A stretch of DNA of 64,000 nucleotides from Hasllibacter sp963833115 (lineage in GTDB: Bacteria; Pseudomonadota; Alphaproteobacteria; Rhodobacterales; Rhodobacteraceae). Positions 61,124 to 64,000 of the stretch are shown piece after piece (position 1 is the stretch's first letter; each line of letters opens with the position of its first letter). A program made the position numbers and the translations under genes. The notes beneath the pieces are model-generated. The model was not told the origin of the DNA and did no database searches. It saw nothing but the letters and a program-made list of their open reading frames with translations. Location of the stretch: positions 62,001 to 126,000 of the forward strand of contig CAWHWS010000001.1 in NCBI GenBank assembly GCA_963833115.1, given 5' to 3'.

Positions 61124-62434
61124 ATGAGCCCGGCCGAGCTGCTGGCCGAGCTGCGCGCCGGGGGCCGGCCGCCGGCGCGCGCCATCGCCGCCTTCGCCGC
61201 CGGGATCGCGGACGGATCGGTGGGGGAGGCGCAGATGGCGGCCTTCGCGATGGCCGTGTGCATGGGGCCGGGCCTGGGCGAGGCCGGGCGCGTGGCCCTC
61301 ACCGAGGCGATGCGCGACGGCGGCGAGGTCCTGCGCTGGCAGCTCGACGGGCCGATCCTCGACAAGCACTCGACCGGCGGGGTGGGCGACCCCGTGAGCC
61401 TCGTCCTGGCGCCGGCGCTGGTGGCCTGCGGCGCCTACGTGCCGATGATCTCGGGGCGGGGGCTCGGCCATACCGGCGGCACGCTCGACAAGCTCGAGGC
61501 GATCCCGGGCCTCTCGACCGCGGGCGACGTCGCGCGCCTGCGCCGCATCACCGGGGAGGTCGGCTGCGCGATCCTGGGCGCGTCCGGCGCGATCGCCCCG
61601 GCGGACGCGCGGCTCTACGCGGTGCGCGACGTCACCGGCACGGTCGACAGCGTGGACCTGATCGTGGCGTCGATCCTGTCCAAGAAGCTCGCCGCTGGGC
61701 TCGACGCGCTCGTGCTGGACGTGAAGTGCGGCTCGGGCGCCTTCGCGCGCGATCACAATTCGGCGCGCGAGCTGGCCGAGGCGCTGGTGGCGACCGCGCG
61801 CGGCGCGGGCTGCCCGACCGCGGCCCTGATCACCGACATGAGCGAGCCCCTGGCGCGGTCCCTCGGCAACGCGCTCGAGGTGATGGAGGTGATGGCGACC
61901 CTCACCGGGGAGGACGAGGGCACCGAGCTCGCGGAGGTCGCGGCCGAGCTCGGCGGGCTGGTGATGGCGCTGGGCGGGCTCGTGCCCGACGCGGACGAGG
62001 GCGCGGCCCGGATCGAGGCGGCGATCGCGACCGGGGCGGCGGCGGAGACCTTCGGCCGGATGGTCGCGGCGCAGGGCGGGGCGCCGGATTTCGTGCACCG
62101 CTGGCGCGACCGGCTGCCCGGCGCCCGCGAGACGCGGGCCGCGGGGGCCGAGCGCGCGGGCGCGGTCCTCTCCATCGACGGGACCGCGCTCGGGCGCGCC
62201 GTGGTGGCGCTGGGCGGCGGGCGGCGGGCGCCGAGCGACCGGGTCGATCCCTCCGTCGGCCTCTCGGAGGTGGTGCGCGTGGGCGAGCAGGTCGCGCCGG
62301 GAGACCCCCTCGCGATCGTGCACGCCGCCCGGCCGGAGGACGCCGAGGCCGCGATCGCGGCCGTGCGCGCGGCGATCCGGGTCGGCCCCGGCGCGGGCGT
62401 GGGCGTGCCTCTCATCCGCGGGCGCGTGGGCTAG
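61124..62434 (+). CDS. deoA: Thymidine phosphorylase
   Basis: Splits thymidine or deoxyuridine with phosphate into base and deoxyribose-1-phosphate. It has 436 residues, the usual length. The signature DKHSTGGVGDPVSLVLAP lies near residue 80 (phosphate/sugar site), followed by MISGRGLGHTGGTLDKLEAI. Phosphate and base contacts appear in LIVASILSKKLAAGLDALVL and KCGSGAF. Translated after cdd with a 10-bp gap; a GTG at 61110 is a possible alternative start but lacks a better ribosome-binding site. Confidence 0.96.
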   Translation: MSPAELLAELRAGGRPPARAIAAFAAGIADGSVGEAQMAAFAMAVCMGPGLGEAGRVALTEAMRDGGEVLRWQLDGPILDKHSTGGVGDPVSLVLAPALVACGAYVPMISGRGLGHTGGTLDKLEAIPGLSTAGDVARLRRITGEVGCAILGASGAIAPADARLYAVRDVTGTVDSVDLIVASILSKKLAAGLDALVLDVKCGSGAFARDHNSARELAEALVATARGAGCPTAALITDMSEPLARSLGNALEVMEVMATLTGEDEGTELAEVAAELGGLVMALGGLVPDADEGAARIEAAIATGAAAETFGRMVAAQGGAPDFVHRWRDRLPGARETRAAGAERAGAVLSIDGTALGRAVVALGGGRRAPSDRVDPSVGLSEVVRVGEQVAPGDPLAIVHAARPEDAEAAIAAVRAAIRVGPGAGVGVPLIRGRVG

Positions 62435-62475
62435 GCGCCCTGGCCCCCGGCGCGCCCGCCGCTATGGTGCGCGCC

Positions 62476-63669
62476 ATGGATCGCCGCGCCTTCCTCATCG
62501 TCCTCGACAGCGTCGGCTGCGGCGGCGCGCCCGACGCGGCCGCCTTCGGCGACGCGGGCGCCAGCACCCTCGGCCACATCGCGGAGGCGCGGGCGGCGGC
62601 CGGCAGGACCCTGGACGTGCCGGTGATGGCGTCCCTCGGCCTCGGCCGCGCGATCGAGATCGCCTGCGGCGAGGCGGCCCCGGGCCTGCCCGCGCCGAGG
62701 CGGGGGCAGGGGCGCTGGGGCGCGGCGACCGAGATGTCGCAGGGCAAGGACACGCCGTCCGGGCATTGGGAGATCGCGGGCGTCCCGGTCCCGTTCGAGT
62801 GGCACTATTTCCCGCGCGAGGACACCTTCCCCCCGGACCTCCTGGCCGAGATCGCGGCCCGCGCGGGGACGGACGGCACGCTGGCCAACTGCCACGCCTC
62901 GGGCATCCCGGTGATCGAGGCGCACGGCGCCGAGCACGTCCGCACCGGGCGGCCCATCGTCTACACCTCCGCCGACAGCGTCCTGCAGATCGCGGCGCAC
63001 GAGGAGGCGTTCGGGCTCGATCGGCTCCTCGAGCTCTGCGAGGGGCTGGCGCCGCGGCTGCACGCGATGCGGGTGGGCCGGGTGATCGCGCGGCCGTTCA
63101 CCGGGACGGACGGCGCGTTCGAGCGCACGGTGAACCGGCGCGACTACGCGATGACGCCGCCCGCGCCGACCCTCCTCGACCGGGCGCGGGCCGCGGGGCG
63201 CGAGGTGATCGCCGTGGGCAAGATCCGGGACATCTTCGCGGGCCGGGGCGTCTCCCGCGCGCTCAAGGGTGCGGACGCGGCGCTCATGGGGCATCTGGGC
63301 GCGCTCGCCGCCGAGGCGCCGGACGGGGCGCCGGACGGGGCGCTCGTCTTCGCCAACCTCGTGGAGTTCGACACGCTCTACGGCCATCAGCGCGACCCCG
63401 AGGGGTACGCCGCCGCGCTCGAGCGCTTCGACGCCTGGCTGGGCGCGTTCCTGCCGCGCCTGCGGGCGGGGGACCTCCTGGTGATCACGGCCGATCACGG
63501 CAACGATCCGGTGCATCCCGGCACCGACCACACGCGCGAGCGGGTGCCCGTGATGATCCACGGGGCCGGGCACGGGGAGATCGGGCACATGGGCATGAGC
63601 GATATCGGCGCGAGCGTGGCGGACTGGCTCGGCCTGCCACCCGGGGACCACGGGAAGAGCGTGCTGTGA
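62476..63669 (+). CDS. deoB: Phosphopentomutase
   Basis: Converts (deoxy)ribose-1-phosphate to the 5-phosphate. It has 397 residues. Metal ligands of the alkaline-phosphatase fold are visible: Asp10 in IVLDSVGCGGAPD, the Thr/Ser nucleophile region in GKDTPSGHWEIAG, then FANLVEFDTLYGHQRDPEGY, ITADHGNDP and HTRERVPV. The ATG at 62476 is used (an ATG at 62464 would add four residues). It continues the chain deoA to deoB, producing deoxyribose-5-phosphate for DeoC, which is not in the window. Its stop overlaps the GTG of add. Confidence 0.96.
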   Translation: MDRRAFLIVLDSVGCGGAPDAAAFGDAGASTLGHIAEARAAAGRTLDVPVMASLGLGRAIEIACGEAAPGLPAPRRGQGRWGAATEMSQGKDTPSGHWEIAGVPVPFEWHYFPREDTFPPDLLAEIAARAGTDGTLANCHASGIPVIEAHGAEHVRTGRPIVYTSADSVLQIAAHEEAFGLDRLLELCEGLAPRLHAMRVGRVIARPFTGTDGAFERTVNRRDYAMTPPAPTLLDRARAAGREVIAVGKIRDIFAGRGVSRALKGADAALMGHLGALAAEAPDGAPDGALVFANLVEFDTLYGHQRDPEGYAAALERFDAWLGAFLPRLRAGDLLVITADHGNDPVHPGTDHTRERVPVMIHGAGHGEIGHMGMSDIGASVADWLGLPPGDHGKSVL

Positions 63670-64000
63670 GCTGGCGGGACCTGCCGAAGGTGGAGCTCCA
63701 CCTCCATCTGGAGGGCGCGGCGCCGCCGGCCTTCGTCCGCGGTCTGGCGGCGGAGAAGGGCATCGACCTCGCCGGCGTGTTCGACGAGCGGGGGAATTAC
63801 GCCTTCGAGGATTTCGCCGGGTTCCTCCGCTGCTACGAGGCCGCCTGCGCGCCGCTGCGCTCGCCGGAGGACCATGCCCGCCTGATCGCCGCGGTGGCGG
63901 GCGAGCTGGCCGCGAACGGGGTGGTCTACGCCGAGATCTTCGTCGCGCCGCAGCTCTCGTGCGACGCGGACGTGACGGCCTGGCGCGAGTATTCCGAGGC
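63666..64000 (+). CDS. add: Adenosine deaminase, N-terminal part (cut by window edge)
   Basis: Starts with GTG at 63666, overlapping the deoB stop as GTGA; the last 335 bases of the window encode 111 residues. The zinc ligands His12 and His14 (VELHLHLEGA) and the following FVRGLAAEKGID and FEDFAGFLRCYEA segments are those of adenosine/adenine deaminase; VVYAEIFVAPQLS is the next conserved strand. The remaining metal and catalytic residues are outside the window, so adenosine versus adenine specificity cannot be decided. Coupled to deoB in a purine/pyrimidine nucleoside catabolic operon. Confidence 0.9.
   Translation, partial: MSWRDLPKVELHLHLEGAAPPAFVRGLAAEKGIDLAGVFDERGNYAFEDFAGFLRCYEAACAPLRSPEDHARLIAAVAGELAANGVVYAEIFVAPQLSCDADVTAWREYSE

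Overview
The window looks like chromosomal DNA of a Rhodobacterales alphaproteobacterium (Rhodobacteraceae/Paracoccaceae type). The bulk is very GC-rich (about 70% or more by eye). Several neighbourhoods are typical of that order: lgt/ubiK/YbjN/proC/csaA, mce with a DUF1467 gene, gcrA near argD-argF, glyA beside nadK, and a SUV3-like helicase, an S4 protein and fdxA in a row. GcrA itself is an alphaproteobacterial cell-cycle regulator. I found no rRNA, tRNA, integrase, transposase or CRISPR array.

Layout. 1-3.8 kb: divergent lgt and ubiK, then YbjN, proC, csaA and a D-glycerate-type dehydrogenase, convergent with tdk. 3.8-6.4 kb: an 11-bp iterated repeat, an orphan BrnA-like gene with a 3' partial duplicate, and a secreted protein with a TagO-like tail. 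6.4-15.5 kb: carB (with an in-frame palindromic insert), aspS (with an AT-richer insert), a response regulator, mce, membrane proteins and a nitroreductase. 15.6-21 kb: AT-richer accessory DNA in two patches, containing a ConA-like secreted protein, a startless membrane protein, the stub of a DNA methyltransferase gene and a macro-domain-like protein; between them lie a DCC protein, an M48 lipoprotein and a PHB-depolymerase-like esterase. 21-31 kb: rimO, a possible sorting-tag protein, msrB, a glycosyltransferase-like protein, gcrA, an ABC-2 permease, argD-argF and a decayed gnd surrounded by repeats. 31-40 kb: hrpB, meaB, rpmB, a lipoprotein, two paralogous tiny secreted proteins, lepA, then an AT-rich 488-residue orphan. 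40-49 kb: cytochrome b561, entericidin, hydrolase-glyA, nadK, an MmeI-like methyltransferase/nuclease gene with a frameshift, and prpE. 49-64 kb: maeB, a cupin/aldolase pair, hydrolase-SCP2, a TPR protein, the helicase, S4 protein, fdxA, a DUF3072 pair, and a deoxynucleoside salvage operon cdd-deoA-deoB-add that runs off the right edge.

How the genes work together. prpE, mce and meaB supply three steps of propionyl-CoA/methylmalonyl-CoA handling, although they are dispersed. maeB links C4 acids to pyruvate. carB with argD/argF feeds arginine and pyrimidine synthesis. tdk, cdd, deoA, deoB and add salvage or degrade nucleosides. glyA and nadK serve one-carbon and NADP supply.

Most of the novelty lies in the AT-richer patches (about 11.76-11.93, 15.65-17.15, 19.9-21.05, 38.3-39.85 and 44.4-45.0 kb), in short repeat families, and in several genes with broken or non-canonical 5' ends. 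Some of the small indels could be sequencing errors in GC-rich runs, and each such case is flagged. GC values and family comparisons are by eye and from memory; no search was run.
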